This document shows, piece by piece, positions 21,702-33,101 of a stretch of 64,000 bases of DNA. Within the stretch, counting starts at the first letter, position 1; every line of letters begins with the position of its first letter. This DNA is from Cunninghamia lanceolata (lineage: Eukaryota > Streptophyta > Pinopsida > Cupressales > Cupressaceae). A program made the position numbers and the translations under genes. The stretch lies in contig BSBN01000254.1 of assembly GCA_027924645.1 (NCBI GenBank), positions 14,268,501 through 14,332,500 on the forward strand. The letters are read 5' to 3'. The notes under the pieces were generated by a model. It searched no databases, was not told the DNA's origin, and saw only the letters and a program-made list of their open reading frames with translations.

Positions 21702-23580
21702 ACATGGAGGTAAGGTAATAATGAATGTTGGAGTATAGGGTGGAATATGAGGTCAAAAGATTAATATGCATATATTGACATGGGGAAAACATGAAGTTGA
21801 TATGCATTTTGTAAGGAGTGATAAGGTGTTCAAACATTTTTTGAAAGGTGGTGAAGAGTATATGGGATTGATGTTTTTGCATGGAGTAATAAGGCATGAG
21901 TATTATATGAACTCAAATACATGGTATAAGGTATGATGGATGGATGATACATAATGATGCAAAATATTGATTCCTTGCATGGAGATATAAGGATTTTGTA
22001 TGCAAACCATGATTAAATGTATAGGTGCATGGTGTATGAGTTATTATGCATGGAGTAATAAGGTGTTGTGAGACATTGGTTATGCATCCATGAGAGTTAT
22101 AAGGTTGTAATAGATGCATTTATTATGTTTTAAAAATGCATAATGTAATTTTTCCATGAGGAGATCTATTTGATGCATGGGAGGCATAAGGATGAAGATA
22201 TTCTTTATCTTTTGTATGCATGATGACCTATCTTTTCTTGGTATCATTGTTAATGCAATTATGCAAATTATGTAAATTCATGGGAAAGATAAGGTATTAT
22301 TTTCCTATTCATCCAAATTTGCATGTTTCTACAACTCAAGATAAATGTAAACAAATAATAAAGTAATGTGTTTATAAATTACTTTATTATTTTGTCACAA
22401 ATCAAAGATAGAACAAAATGTAACTCATAATAAAGTAATTGTCTCAAATTATTTTGTTCTTGCCCACATAACTTGCATTCCAAAATCATGCAAAATTGGA
22501 AGAGTGAAGTTAGCTGAAGACTTTTTGGGTTCATTGCATGACTCTTGTGGTCATTTTTGGAGTGATTGGTCAAACACGTGGAGGAGAGTAGTTTGGAGCT
22601 ATTTTTTCTCGTTTTGGGACAATTATAGCCCTTATTTTTAGGGATTTTCTTGTTTTCTCGTAGATCAATTTGGAGAGCTTATTTTTAGAGGCAATTGAGT
22701 ACAGTTGACCTTTCTAGGTTTTTTGGAGCGAGCAGATTATATATTGTAAGAAAAACTTAGTTTTTTCTGGTTCTTGCCTTTTTTGCTCTTTACACTTTGA
22801 GAGAGAAAGAAGGTTTTGTAACTCATTTATTGCAGATTTATAGAGATTAAAGTAGGTTGCAGGTTCCATAATTTATCTTTTATGCAATTATTTCATTTAT
22901 TTTTTAGCTGAATCAAGTGTCTACCTTTCCATTAATACATCTTTGTGAATGATTTGATGAGATTTTACTGTGTTTTAACATCAAAACCTTTAAAATCATT
23001 GTCTCATTTGTATTTGCATGTGTTAGATAGCATTGAAAATCACAGGTCTTAGGTTGTGCAATTGGAGTAATTTTGTTTTATGTTGTGAAAAACCCCTTTT
23101 CCTTCAAAAAAGAAATCATTTCCATCCTTCCTTAGAATTATTTTTGTGATCAATTTGCTGAAAGTGGTTTGTGTGGATAGATTTTCTGAGATCTATTGTG
23201 AGTTAGATTGCCAAGTTTTCCATCATTTTTTAGGTGCATCACCATTCATTTTTATAGTTTTATTGCTTTTAGAAAGATCCTTTTAACCCTTTTCCACATC
23301 AAAGTCATAGATCCAATAGAATATTTTAAGGGAACCAACCCATAATCTAGAGGTTCAAACTCAATACAGGTCACCCATAGCCTGAGTTTGATCCCATGTT
23401 ACACAGGATTGATGAGTTCACAACTTTGCATAATGGGTGCAATCCTACTTGACAATAGTTTTTGGCATGCTTGGTGGGACCTTTGAACTGATTTTTAGTT
23501 AAAAAAGGACTTATTATTACTACTATTTTGGTATGATCAGTAGATTTTACAGCCTTTTAGAGGATTATTTTCAAGTACCT
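21702..23580. other. unassigned DNA, may hold the E4 5' LTR
   Basis: No coding sequence. The first 590 bp carry a degenerate repeated motif (separate entry). The stretch of about 22600-23460 is AT-rich and ends at TTTTTGGCATGCTTGGTGGG (about 23458-23478), which resembles the LTR/PBS junction of plant Gypsy elements. It could be the 3' part of the E4 5' LTR, but there is no second LTR in the window to confirm it. Confidence 0.4.
21704..22295 (+). repeat. degenerate repeat, CATGGAG..ATAAGG
   Basis: About ten variants of CATGGAGTAATAAGG at irregular spacing of 40-100 bp (near 21704, 21780, 21879, 21921, 21979, 22049, 22087, 22156, 22178 and 22280). Likely an ancient decayed tandem repeat. Confidence 0.55.
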
Positions 23581-23624
23581 AGCGACTCTAACTTTCTAGT
23601 TTGATAGATCAGGTCTTGCAGCTT

Positions 23625-23849
23625 ATGAAAAAGTATCAAACAAGGTCAAATAAAGATCTTGAAAAGAAGCACATTCATTTATCTTCACCAAAAAGGAGAG
23701 TAAAAGTAGATAGAGTGATAAGACCAGCAAATACAGTAATACAAAATCTACCAAATACACATCAAGAATTTGCTTCTCATCAGAACCCTTTATTTGCAAG
23801 TTCATCATCAGTACCTCATATTTCTCCACTAGCAAGTCCAAGAGAATAA
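23625..23849 (+). pseudogene. E4 gag N-terminal leader segment
   Basis: An open segment from ATG 23625 (MKKYQTRSNKDLEKKHIHL), basic and Ser/Pro-rich, ending in a TAA at 23847. The E8 counterpart begins near 55345 with MKRYTRGDRNKG and is also Ser/Pro-rich. Likely the N-terminal tail of gag, now separated from the main gag domain by a stop. No known motif. Confidence 0.5.
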
Positions 23850-24058
23850 GTACTTGTTTTTCAAGAGGAACGTATTTTTCAAGAACTTGAGGAAGAGGAA
23901 CCTGTGTTACAAGAAGTACCAATCTAAGTAGCAATACAAGTACCAATTATTCAAATGGCAGTAGCTGGAGGAGGAAATCAACCACCACCAAGAAATTAGC
24001 CATTTGTTACCTTTAATGGTGCAGCCCATTAAATCTAAGGCAACATGATGATATACCA

Positions 24059-25025
24059 ATGACAACATTAAAAAGTCTACCTAATTTCACTGGTGAAGAT
24101 GGAACTACACTGATAGAACACATCAGAGATGTAGCATCATTGTGTTCTATTCATCATATTATAGAGGAGAATATAGCAATCAGGCTATTAGTATCATCTT
24201 TAAAAGGTAAAGATATTCAATGGTTTAGAGGTTTAAGAGTTAATTCTATTACATCTTGGGATGAGTTAGGAGCTGCTTTGAATAGACAATTTCAAGATAA
24301 ATCAGATCATTTATCACTTGTTGAGCAAATGACAACTATTAAGAGGACTCCACAAGAGCAAATGTTAGATTTCAATTTCAGATTTCAAAGGACATGGAAT
24401 AGAATTCCAAAAATGGTAAAGCCTTCATCCGAGTATGCATTTTTATATTATTTAAGAGGATTGAATAGTGATATTGCTGTCATGATTCAATCAATGGGTG
24501 GAGTTACTTTACCAGGTGCATTTGATATTGCTATTAGAGCAGAATATAGTTTAATCCAAGCTGGTAAAATTGCACCAAGACCTCTTATGCCAATATTTCT
24601 TGACATTCAGCCCTTAATGCCAATTTTAGCACCTTCTATTGCATCAATTCCTACTATACCAGCCTTTGTCTATCAAGCAACTATGAAAAATAATGTTGAT
24701 CCAATTATTTATGATATACAAGAGCTTAAGGGAAATCAACAAAACATAGCAAAATTATTACAAACTGTAAGTAATGACCTAGTAAGCCTGAAAATTCAAG
24801 AAAATCAGAATAATAGACCATACCAAGCCCCATATCAGGGAAATAGGCCTCCTTATCACGCAGATTATGAAGGACAAAGAAGAAACTATAATAACATGCC
24901 AAATCAATAGTATAATCTAAATGTTGTTAGTTCATCAAAGGAGCTTGTGCCTATGCAAAATAATATGGTTCAGGATTATGCATGGTGTTATCCATGTAAT
25001 CAACCTCATAACTAGGCTACTTGCA
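24059..25025 (+). pseudogene. E4 gag (retrotransposon gag domain, Gypsy)
   Basis: The open part (24059-24910, 283 residues) holds the Gypsy gag core: LPNFTGEDGTTLIEHIRDV, DIQWFRGLRVNSITSWDEL, ALNRQFQDKSDHLSLVEQM, FNFRFQRTWNRIPKM and YFLYYLRGL-like helices. A Gln/Asn/Tyr/Pro-rich tail follows. After a TAG at 24908 the frame continues to a knuckle-like WCYPCNQPHN..ATC (near 24985-25025), a CX2CX3HX4C variant, itself cut by a TAG. It would form the particle core. The start at 24059 is only the first Met in the frame. Gag probably began further upstream. Confidence 0.85.
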
Positions 25026-25589
25026 TGAATGGAATGATTAGTCAAGCACTAATGGTATAGAATAGTTATGCTGCTGTTGAAAATACAACAATTGATGTTA
25101 ATGATCATCTGGATGCTCAAACTCATCATAGTAATCCTGATGTTGCTTTAATGAACTGACAAGTTAATGAGTTTTGTGGGGTAAATTAATTATCAGGTTA
25201 GAGAGTCTTTTACTAATATTGTAGCTAATACCAGGTCAAAAAAGAGGGTCGTTGACTTACAAAAACAAGCTGCTATCAGTAAACAACAAGCTGATAAAGG
25301 TAAAAATCTAGTTTCTATAGGTCAACAAGGTCAAAATCAAGCTTCTACTTCTCAAGATATTCATATTCTACCAAGAGGATAGTAAACAACTAATAAAAGA
25401 TAGCTAGAAGTTCAAAAGCAACCAAGCAAAGAGAAATTAGATGTTGCTATTTGCAAAGTACATCAAAAGGTTAGTGGTCCTTCTTTCAATATTTTGGATC
25501 ATATGAAGAAAGCCACTATTAGTATGTCTATATTAGATTCTTTACACATCCTAGGTTAGAAAGATCTGTTACAAGATGCTTTAGCTCAG

Positions 25590-26207
25590 TTGTCTTTATC
25601 AAGTGAGGTTCAAACAACTCAGCCTCAAGTTATGCTTACCAATGAAGCACATAAAGGAAATGAACAACCAAAACAAGTAAGCAAACCACCTCCTTTTTAT
25701 GTTACCTTGATAAGTGATCATCTAGTACATAACTACATGATTGATTTAGGAGCTAGTAGCTCAGTAATGCCAAAACAACTAGCTGATAGACTTGGTTTGA
25801 ACTGTGAGCCTATTGTAAGGGGAGTTGTGCAATTAGATGGTACTGAAGTCAACACAATTGGGATATTGAAGAATCTAGGTCTTACCTTACATGCATGTCC
25901 TAATTTTGTGATACATCAAGATATACATGTTATTGATCTACTGCCTAGTTTTTCCATTTGTCTATCTAGAGATTTCACAACAAGATTAGGAGGTTATTTA
26001 TCTGCTAATTGGACACATCTATTTTTTAGAACTAGATATGGAACTAAAGTTACCATAAAATCAGAGCCATTAACAAATGACCACCTTGAACCATATACAC
26101 CCAATCTAATAAATGTCAATCTTTCAATTTTTTATCAAGAAGATCTACCTACTATCCAAGACCCAAATACACCTTTAGAGGGCATACCTGATTTAATTTT
26201 GTACTAG
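25590..26207 (+). pseudogene. E4 aspartic protease (Gypsy), active site mutated
   Basis: 205-residue open segment. Residues 30-130 are a retropepsin domain: MIDLGASSSVMPKQLADRLGL (active-site DSGA has become DLGA), a GVVQLDGTEVNTIGILKNLG flap region and HVIDLLPSFSICLSRDF near the end. Ser-to-Leu at the DSG motif and lack of RT downstream argue against function. An RNase H-like domain follows about 150 bp later in the same orientation. Confidence 0.85.
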
Positions 26208-26358
26208 TGGTAAAAAAAAAAATCATAAAATAGATCCTTTTAATCAGATGGATGAAATAGGTCTTGGTGTGTATATGATCCAAGAGAAAGATGCAGCTAT
26301 TCCAAATTTGCTAAAAGGAGAAAATCAACAAATTGTATAATCTGAAAATGATGTTTGA

Positions 26359-26750
26359 CAACTTTATTTTGATGGTTCTAGAAGTAAAATTGGTGCTGGT
26401 GGAGGAGTGGTTCTAGTTTCTCCCACAAGTGAAAGGTATTATTCATCTTTCCATTTTGCTTTCAGCTGTTCAAATAATTTAGCTGAGTATGAAGCTTTAG
26501 TTCATGGATTGGAATGGGCTAGAAAAAGAAATATTAAATGCCTTAAAGTCTTTCTAGAGACAATGAATTAGTGGTAAAACAAGTCAGAAATATTGCTGCT
26601 ATAACAAATGATTTGTTGAAATTGTATAGACACAGAGTTTGGGATATGATAGAAGAATTTGATGCTTTTAATCTGATATCTATACGAAGGATTGATAATA
26701 AACAAGCTGAAAAATTGGTTGCCATGGAGTTGAATATGATATTCTAGTAG
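26359..26750 (+). pseudogene. E4 RNase H-like domain directly after protease
   Basis: QLYFDGSRSKIGAGGGVVLV, then NNLAEYEALVHGLEWARKR (catalytic Glu present), then after a one-base frameshift near 26555 RDNELVVKQVRNIAA, LYRHRVWDMIEEFDAF and IDNKQAEKLV. This is the pattern of the second, archaeal-type RNase H (aRH) of Tat-lineage Gypsy elements: FDGS, AEYEAL, ELVVKQV. It lies between protease and where RT should begin, the same unusual place as in E8. The last Asp of the site has become Glu (QAEKL). Confidence 0.8.
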
Positions 26751-27645
26751 AAATGAAGAATGTTCATACTCCTTTGTATGTCAAAATTGTTGTGAGACCA
26801 TCAGTGCCAAATAATAACATTAGTTGCCAAATAATAACATCAGTTGGCAAGTATTTGTTAGTGATGAGTAGATTGTTTTCTGATAGAAGAGGCTGAATTT
26901 TCTATAGGTATGTTGGTTTACTGATTTGTCATTTAACTCTATATTCTCTCACCCAGGGAGATGACAAATGTAACCACAGTTGAGCTAGTCATAATAGTAT
27001 TTTATTACTAACTCTCTGCTTATTTTACAAGGTGGCAGCTACCTTCTACTGATATTCAATGAATAAAAAATCTATGATGTGTTTAACCAGAAAGCAAATA
27101 AAGGAAATGCTTTTAACCAGAAAGCTTTGAAAGGAGATTTTCATACAAATAAACTAACCAATATTCACATAATCTCAAAGACTTCAAACAATAATAATAA
27201 AAAAAGAGAAGATTTTGAATTATAATCACCATGACATATCCATTCAAAGATAGATATCCATAGCAATGAAATCACCAACTGAATTTTCCAACATAAGGAA
27301 AGATCACCACAAATATGACATTCAACATAAGCAGAATGATAGCTCAAACATTATAACACAAAGATCATATATGCTCGAACAATTCCAACTGTGTATCTTT
27401 TCCATATATTGAAATAGATTGAAATCAAAATAAATGTACGAGATATCTAACTAAATTGAGAGAAACAAAGTTTACCCAACTAGAAATATCCTTCAATTGT
27501 TTCCCCATTACATATTTATAAGCATAGAATAATAACTATCTTTGAAAGAGGAATGGTTTCTTGAAGACAATTGCTTCCTTTTTCTAAAATAAAGTCTTTA
27601 AAAGTTTTTGAGCCAAATAACTTAAAAAGCATAAAATAAATAAAC

Positions 27646-28215
27646 TTAATTTGCCACTCCTTCATTTTCTTTGGGGTTTTCAATGCTCTCCACCACTTGG
27701 TCTTCCGCCATCTTCTCTCTCACCTTCAACCTGAGCTTGTACTCCTGATACTTTGTGATGATAACGGTAATACTTCTGCTTCTTGGAACAGTAGTGTTCT
27801 GTAACCTAGTTCTAAACTTAGCCAAGTTCTTAGCTACTCCTGCCATAGTCTCCTAGATTATCTCATTCCTGTTTGTGTAAAGATAAACATGTTTATAGCC
27901 CAATTTGCTCAACGATTCTCTAGAAACAGTCTTAAGATCAGCAAGTTCACTACAAAGCATGTCTTTGACTTCTTGGTTGATATCCTTGGGGTCATGTAGG
28001 TTTTCTCTGAAATCATCTAAAATATTTATTTCAAGAGCTTTACAATCCCTATGAATACTAGCCATTAGATCCAGGTATTCTTGTAGAGATTTGTTGATTT
28101 GATCAAGGAGATTATCATACATATTGAGCTTCCAGTCCAATGAGTCAACCCAAGATAAATTGATTTCACGGGGGTCACTAGCTAGATTTTCCTTGGCGAG
28201 TGTTATGGGGTTCAA
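27646..28215 (-). pseudogene. E5 copy of the LTR-encoded ORF, C-terminal part
   Basis: One frame of about 187 codons with a single TAG at 27853-27855. It is homologous to the end of the E8 LTR ORF: SDPREINLSWVDSLDWKL against SDPKELDTNMWDDTLE, LKTVSRESLSKLGYKHVYL against YNTITRESLGRLSKMVAYI, and VIITKYQEYKLRL against LVINKYRAYKARL. All alpha-helical and highly charged, with no known enzyme motif. Its existence in a second, diverged family member shows this part of the LTR was coding. The N-terminal two thirds are cut off by E6. Confidence 0.75.
28211..28215. repeat. E6 target site, left copy (TTCAA)
   Basis: The five bases before the TGTGAGGCC start of the E6 5' LTR. The matching copy would be beyond the window, so the TSD is a prediction. 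Confidence 0.5.
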
Positions 28216-29144
28216 TGTGAGGCCGATTATTTTTCACTTCCCTATTTTGATCGTTTACATTTTAGTTGACGACATTATCGGACTTTTAGAGACTATTGTT
28301 CCATTATGTAGATTAGATTATATCTCTTGATTTCTGGTTTGACATTGATTAGACATATGGTGATTTGATTTGATCATATTTTGATGCTATGTTGAGACTA
28401 GACATGCGACATATATTAGATGATGATTATTGACGTGATTCTAGTTCATTATGTGGATTCATTAATTGATGATAATTATGTGACATTAGATAGAAAATGT
28501 AGTTTAATCTTGAATTATGTTGTGAATGATTAATGTTGTATGCAATGATATGAATTTAATTTCAGTTGCTTCAGCTATGATTATACATAATGTGATTGAC
28601 ACTTGATCTAGTTGTGCAGGATTATATTCCCAGGCCACGGGAAATCAGAGGTAGTGTTCACACATATGTAATTCCTAGTGAAACTAATCCATTCCCAAGA
28701 GGAATGAGGATCGTGTTTGATCGGATGTTGTTTGAGTACTTGTTTAATTTAGTATTTTGGCTTAGTACCCCTTTTTGTTAAATTAATTTATATCCTATGT
28801 TGTATATTTCTATTGTTTTACACCGCTTGGTATTGTTTTCATTTATGGGCCATTTAAAGTGAATTTATGACTCCCTAGGTGTACCTTAGTGTCCCAAAAC
28901 TTACACTAGGTGGTTACCTTTGGGTCTAGGGTCAATTTTGACTAACTAAACCTTAGGGTAACTCACTTTTGGTCACTCTAAACTAAGGTTTAGTCAAAGT
29001 GACGAGTTTTGAAATGACTAAGGGTGGGAGATGAGTCATGCTTTGGGAAAAACCCATCTCCCTTCCCAAAGTTTGGAGATCCCTTCACCAAGAAGACTTG
29101 GGAGGTCTCCAAGACTCCCAAATGTGTGGGATCTCCCTCCAAGA

Positions 29145-29164
29145 CTCTCACACACGTGTGAGAG
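29145..29164. repeat. degenerate palindrome in E6 5' LTR
   Basis: CTCTCACACACGTGTGAGAG. The core CACACGTGTG is a perfect dyad. The 3' LTR copy (47691-47710) is perfect over 20 bp. Confidence 0.75.
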
Positions 29165-29265
29165 CATCTTGGAGGGAGATGGCTCTCTTGGAGAATAAGA
29201 GGATGCCATATGACATCCCTTATCCTCATGTAGGCTTGAAGGAAATTGCCACCTCACCACTTGGT

Positions 29266-29285
29266 CTCTCACACATGTGTGAGAG
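29266..29285. repeat. 20-bp perfect palindrome in E6 5' LTR
   Basis: CTCTCACACATGTGTGAGAG is its own reverse complement. It lies 121 bp after the first palindrome. The 3' LTR has the same pair at 47691-47710 and 47811-47834, also about 120 bp apart. Confidence 0.9.
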
Positions 29286-29433
29286 CACAAGTGGATAAGG
29301 TGAGGATTGGAATGGAATTGGAGGGTGACACTTCTCACCCTCACACTTTCTCTCCCTTGCAAGTGACATGGGATGAGGAAGGAGAAGGTGACAAGTGTCA
29401 CCTTCTCATTCCTCAAGGCCAAATTGGAGGGCC

Positions 29434-29440
29434 TATATTA
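29434..29440 (+). promoter_or_regulatory. TATA-like box in E6 5' LTR
   Basis: TATATTA, matching TATAATA at 47979-47985 of the 3' LTR, just after a conserved TTCTCATTCCTCAAGG block. Candidate core promoter downstream of the palindrome pair. Confidence 0.35.
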
Positions 29441-30662
29441 TCTCCTCCTGAAGAGGAGTGTGGGGTTCTTGCATTTTGCATATTTTCTTTCTATTCTTAG
29501 AGTTCCTTTTTGGGGAGTTAGAGAAATTGGGAGATTGAGAGACTTGGGGAAGCTTGGAGCTCTTCACCAAACATGCTTCCATTTTTAGGGATTTTGAAGG
29601 TAAGCTCCATTGCTATGTCCATTTTCCCTTGTATATTTCATTTTATGTTTGTGTTGTGAATTTATGTTGATGTTTGTTTTCATTTTGTGTGGGTTGAGAG
29701 TGTTGTGAGAGCACCTCCATCTTGGAGGAAAGGCTCAACTAGTTTGGGGTAGGGGAGAGTGAACCTCCTCGAGGTCATCTCCTTTGTGTTGCACTATTTT
29801 AGTCTTGAGGGCATCATATGAGTTGGGAACAATATGTGATTTGGCATGAGTGCCATAATAATTTTTTTGGAGTTTGGAGGAAAATGTGTTTGGCTTGAGG
29901 CCTTGAGATTTTTGTGATCCTTAGAGTTCTTGGGGTGGCCTCTTGAGTTGAGGGGTCCACTTCCCTACCCCTCTAAACTCAATTTATTAATTTTTGTTTG
30001 TGCAAATCCATGGGAGTGATGTTTTGTGTGTTTGAAAAATTTCTTGTTGTGGTGTGTTTGTTATCCGTGTGAATCCTACCTCCTTAGCTCGGGGGTGACC
30101 CACTAGTGGGTCTATGGTAGGGAGGAGGGTGTTCCTTTGTGGCTTGGTTCCCCCATTGTTGTGTATTTATTGTAGGTGTTCTTGGGAGAAAATGAAGTTT
30201 GGAGTTGAACATTTTTAGCCTCATTTACTTTATTTTTATGTTGGCTAATTTGAGCCATGGCCCTAGAGGCCTTGTTGTAAATTTTTTTTGTCAAATCATT
30301 ACTATCCTATGTGTTGGTTGTTGTATGAAAATATTTGTCAGTACTCTTCAAATTTATTCAAAATTTGGTTGCTATAAACTTGCTATTGTGTTTATTTGTT
30401 TATTGGGGAGTGAGACAAGCAACTATAGTTTGCTGTTATTTTACTTTCATCTATGAAATTTTATTTGTTGTAGTTTGAAAGGGTTGTATGTTAAATAGAA
30501 AGAAAACAATAGTGCTGTTGAAATTTTAGTTGCATGATAAATGGAGAAGAAATTTTACATTACTGTCATTTTTAAATCTAAAAGGGAAGGAAGGAAATAA
30601 ATTAGTTAATGTGTTATTTTTGTAAAAAGAAAAAAAAGATAATTCTATTCTAAGGTTATTTG

Positions 30663-30799
<137 letters not shown>

Positions 30800-31174
30800 C
30801 GATGGATATAAATATACATTTAAAATGTTGAAAACAAATTGTAAGAAAAGAAGAGAAATGTAAATTAATGGACCAAACCCTAGAAATTTAGGGTATGTAT
30901 TCCTTTTGCTATTAACAAAGAAGTTTTGAAACCCAAAAAATAAAAAAAATAAAAAGATATGATTGTGAGTGGCGGCCATAACTGCCGCCCACAGTCTGCA
31001 GTAGTTTTAAGGGGTGTGGGGAGGAGGCGGTGCCTCCACCCACACCCGCAAACTTAGGAAGGCCGCACCGTTGGCAATCCATGCTATGGTGGTGGCGGCA
31101 GTTTGATAGGGGAGGAGGTCCCCCTTGTGACCTCCACTAGAGTGGGTCAGCCTAAAAATCCCTCACTTACCAAG

Positions 31175-31268
31175 CATATATATATATACACATATACATA
31201 TACATATACCTATACATATACATATATATACCTATATATATACATATACATATACATATACATATATC
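31175..31268. repeat. TA/CATA microsatellite in E6 5' LTR
   Basis: Mixed TATATA and CATATA/CCTATA units over 94 bp. The corresponding region of the 3' LTR (49488-49635) has a GTATAT and TA array, so this site has expanded independently in both LTRs. Confidence 0.9.
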
Positions 31269-33008
31269 TTATGTTTTTTTAATTCTGTATATTACACAGA
31301 GGTAATCATATATTCTTTTTATGTATAAACATATATATAATAAACATAATTTATATTTGTGGTAAACTAAGTAAGATGATTAAAAAAAAGATAAATAAAA
31401 CAAAATTGAGTGAAAGCTTTAATAGGATGTGAAGGTTTAGACCTATGTTTGTATGCAAGGAAGGCGGCATGGCCACCGTCGCCACCGCTGTAGTTTAGGA
31501 TCAAGGGGGACAGACTTCAATCCACCCTCCATATATATGGGGGGTGGGTAGGAGGTTGACCCCCCTCCCTTTTCTTTTCTTTCGGTGTTGTTCGTCCCCT
31601 CCTCAAACAAAAACCTACAACCTTTTTTTTGGGCCGCCGTTCTCCCCTTTCGACTGACGCCCTATTTTTTGCCTCCAACTTTGAATCTTGTCTAATATAT
31701 ATACACCTTGCACTATATGCAGGATGCACAAAAAAATAGATACAGAGATATATACACTTTTAAAACTAAAATACATAAATTTTTACTTCTAGGGTTTTCC
31801 CAGTTCACATTGTTTAATGTTATATATATGCAAAAAAAATAGAGAGAAACATATATACATTTATCAAGCAGATCCTTGCATTAACAAACTCCTGTGAATA
31901 ATCTTTTCCATGGCTGTCGTACCTGCAACAAAACAAAAAATAAAAGAGAAAATATAGCATTGTAGAAGAAACAAATGAGAAGAGAAGGTAAATGAAAATA
32001 GGGTTAGGGAAAATAAGTATAGAAAACAAATTAGGTTGCATTAGGGTAAGAATAGATAAATGGGGGAGCAAAGAAAATTGTTTCTTATTTTTATTTTCTC
32101 CATGTGCACGTGAATTTTTATTGCCCACTTTTATTTTCAAATTTATTTCCTCTTGAGTTACTCCTCCTCCCTTTAATGTTATTTAACATTTGGTGACAAT
32201 GGGAGGGAGTGGGTTTTATTGTTTTTAAACTAGGTAATTATTGTAGCTAGTGATTTAAACCATTTTAATTGTTCTAGGGGTCCTAACGGGGAATTAAGTA
32301 AATGATTTTGGAATTAATTTAGGTGTTAGGTTTTATTATTTTAATTTAATGCCTTTATGATGTAGTTATTCTAAATAATTTTCTTTAATCTAATGGGCTA
32401 CGACAAATGTGCTTTGTGACAATAATTAATTTAATTGGGCATATTTTATATTTAATTAGTTTTAATTTGAAAGGCTTAGTAGGAGTTATTTTTAATTATT
32501 TTCCCTGAATGCTCTAGAGTCGTTATGCTATCAAAATTTGTCCAGAATAATATAGGTAACTTAGTGATTTATTTTCCTATCTATTTTATCGTATTTTAAT
32601 TATCATTAGATTTAATCATGATCTAGATGTATTTAATTTAATTATTTTTCTTTATAGTTCCTAGGGTTTGATTTCAACACATATTGAAATCACTTCACTT
32701 CACTTAGGAAACTTAGGGTTAAGCTCAACATTGAATCTAACCCTAATGGTGACACTCCTCACATTGCATAAACCCCCTTAGCAGACTACCATATCACAAC
32801 AGATGCAAAAGGACTTCACAATACCCTAACTTGGAATGAGGTCTTCACCTTTGTGTGTTTGTCTTCGAGCGCGCATGTTGCATGCAAGAGTGTTTTTAGA
32901 GTCAGGTGAGAAAAGTTTTTGATGTTTCGTGTCATGACCACATGGAAAATGTGGACATGACATGTGTGTTGTGTGTTGTGACCACATGGGAAATGTGGGC
33001 ATGACATT

Positions 33009-33024
33009 TGGTATCAGAGCTAGG
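33009..33024 (+). promoter_or_regulatory. E6 primer-binding site (tRNA-iMet)
   Basis: TGGTATCAGAGCTAGG, two bases after the LTR end GCATGACA. 16-nt match to the initiator tRNA-Met complement. Confidence 0.92.
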
Positions 33025-33101
33025 TTTAAATATTGGGATTGTTTGGGCACATTATTTATTCCATAATTTCAATTAATTTGTAAATACCTTGTTCATGTAG
33101 G

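Larger units (their letters stand above)
23590..26910 (+). mobile_element. E4: Ty3/Gypsy Tat-like fragment
   Basis: gag, protease and an RNase H-like domain in plus orientation. It is cut at 26911 by the minus-strand LTR E5 before any RT is reached. Domain order and wording match E8: the same ATGAAAAR-TAT leader after a GCGACTCTA-like sequence (23580), the same gag, and RNase H directly after protease ending in the RPSVPNN linker (RPNVPEN in E8). The remaining RT, RNase H and integrase should lie beyond the window if the nest is intact. Coding frames contain several stops. Confidence 0.82.
26911..28215 (-). mobile_element. E5: 3' part of an E8-family giant LTR, inserted in E4
   Basis: The reverse complement aligns with the last 1.4 kb of the E8 5' LTR (about 53480-54852). 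It ends at exactly the same terminus: TAAACCAACA here, GTCAACCAACA in E8, where the PBS then starts. Shared blocks include TTTCTGGTTAAA twice, GAAGGTAGCTG and ACATTTGTCA. The plus-strand edge TGTTGGTTTA at 26911 interrupts the E4 frame. The other edge at 28215 is where E6 inserted. It is either a solo LTR or an element end; the rest should lie beyond 64000. Confidence 0.85.

Noticed and set aside
10618..21706. A TSD for E2 (ACAAC / ACATG)
   Set aside because: Only three of five bases match; too weak to claim.
22600..23480. 5' LTR and PBS of E4 (TTTTTGGCATGCTTGGTGGG)
   Set aside because: Plausible, but no second LTR copy in the window and the tRNA match is not clear, so not annotated as an LTR.
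29036..29500. Several 80-130 residue open frames on both strands in the E6 LTR
   Set aside because: They overlap palindromes, are not conserved in frame at 47530-48020, and show no domain.
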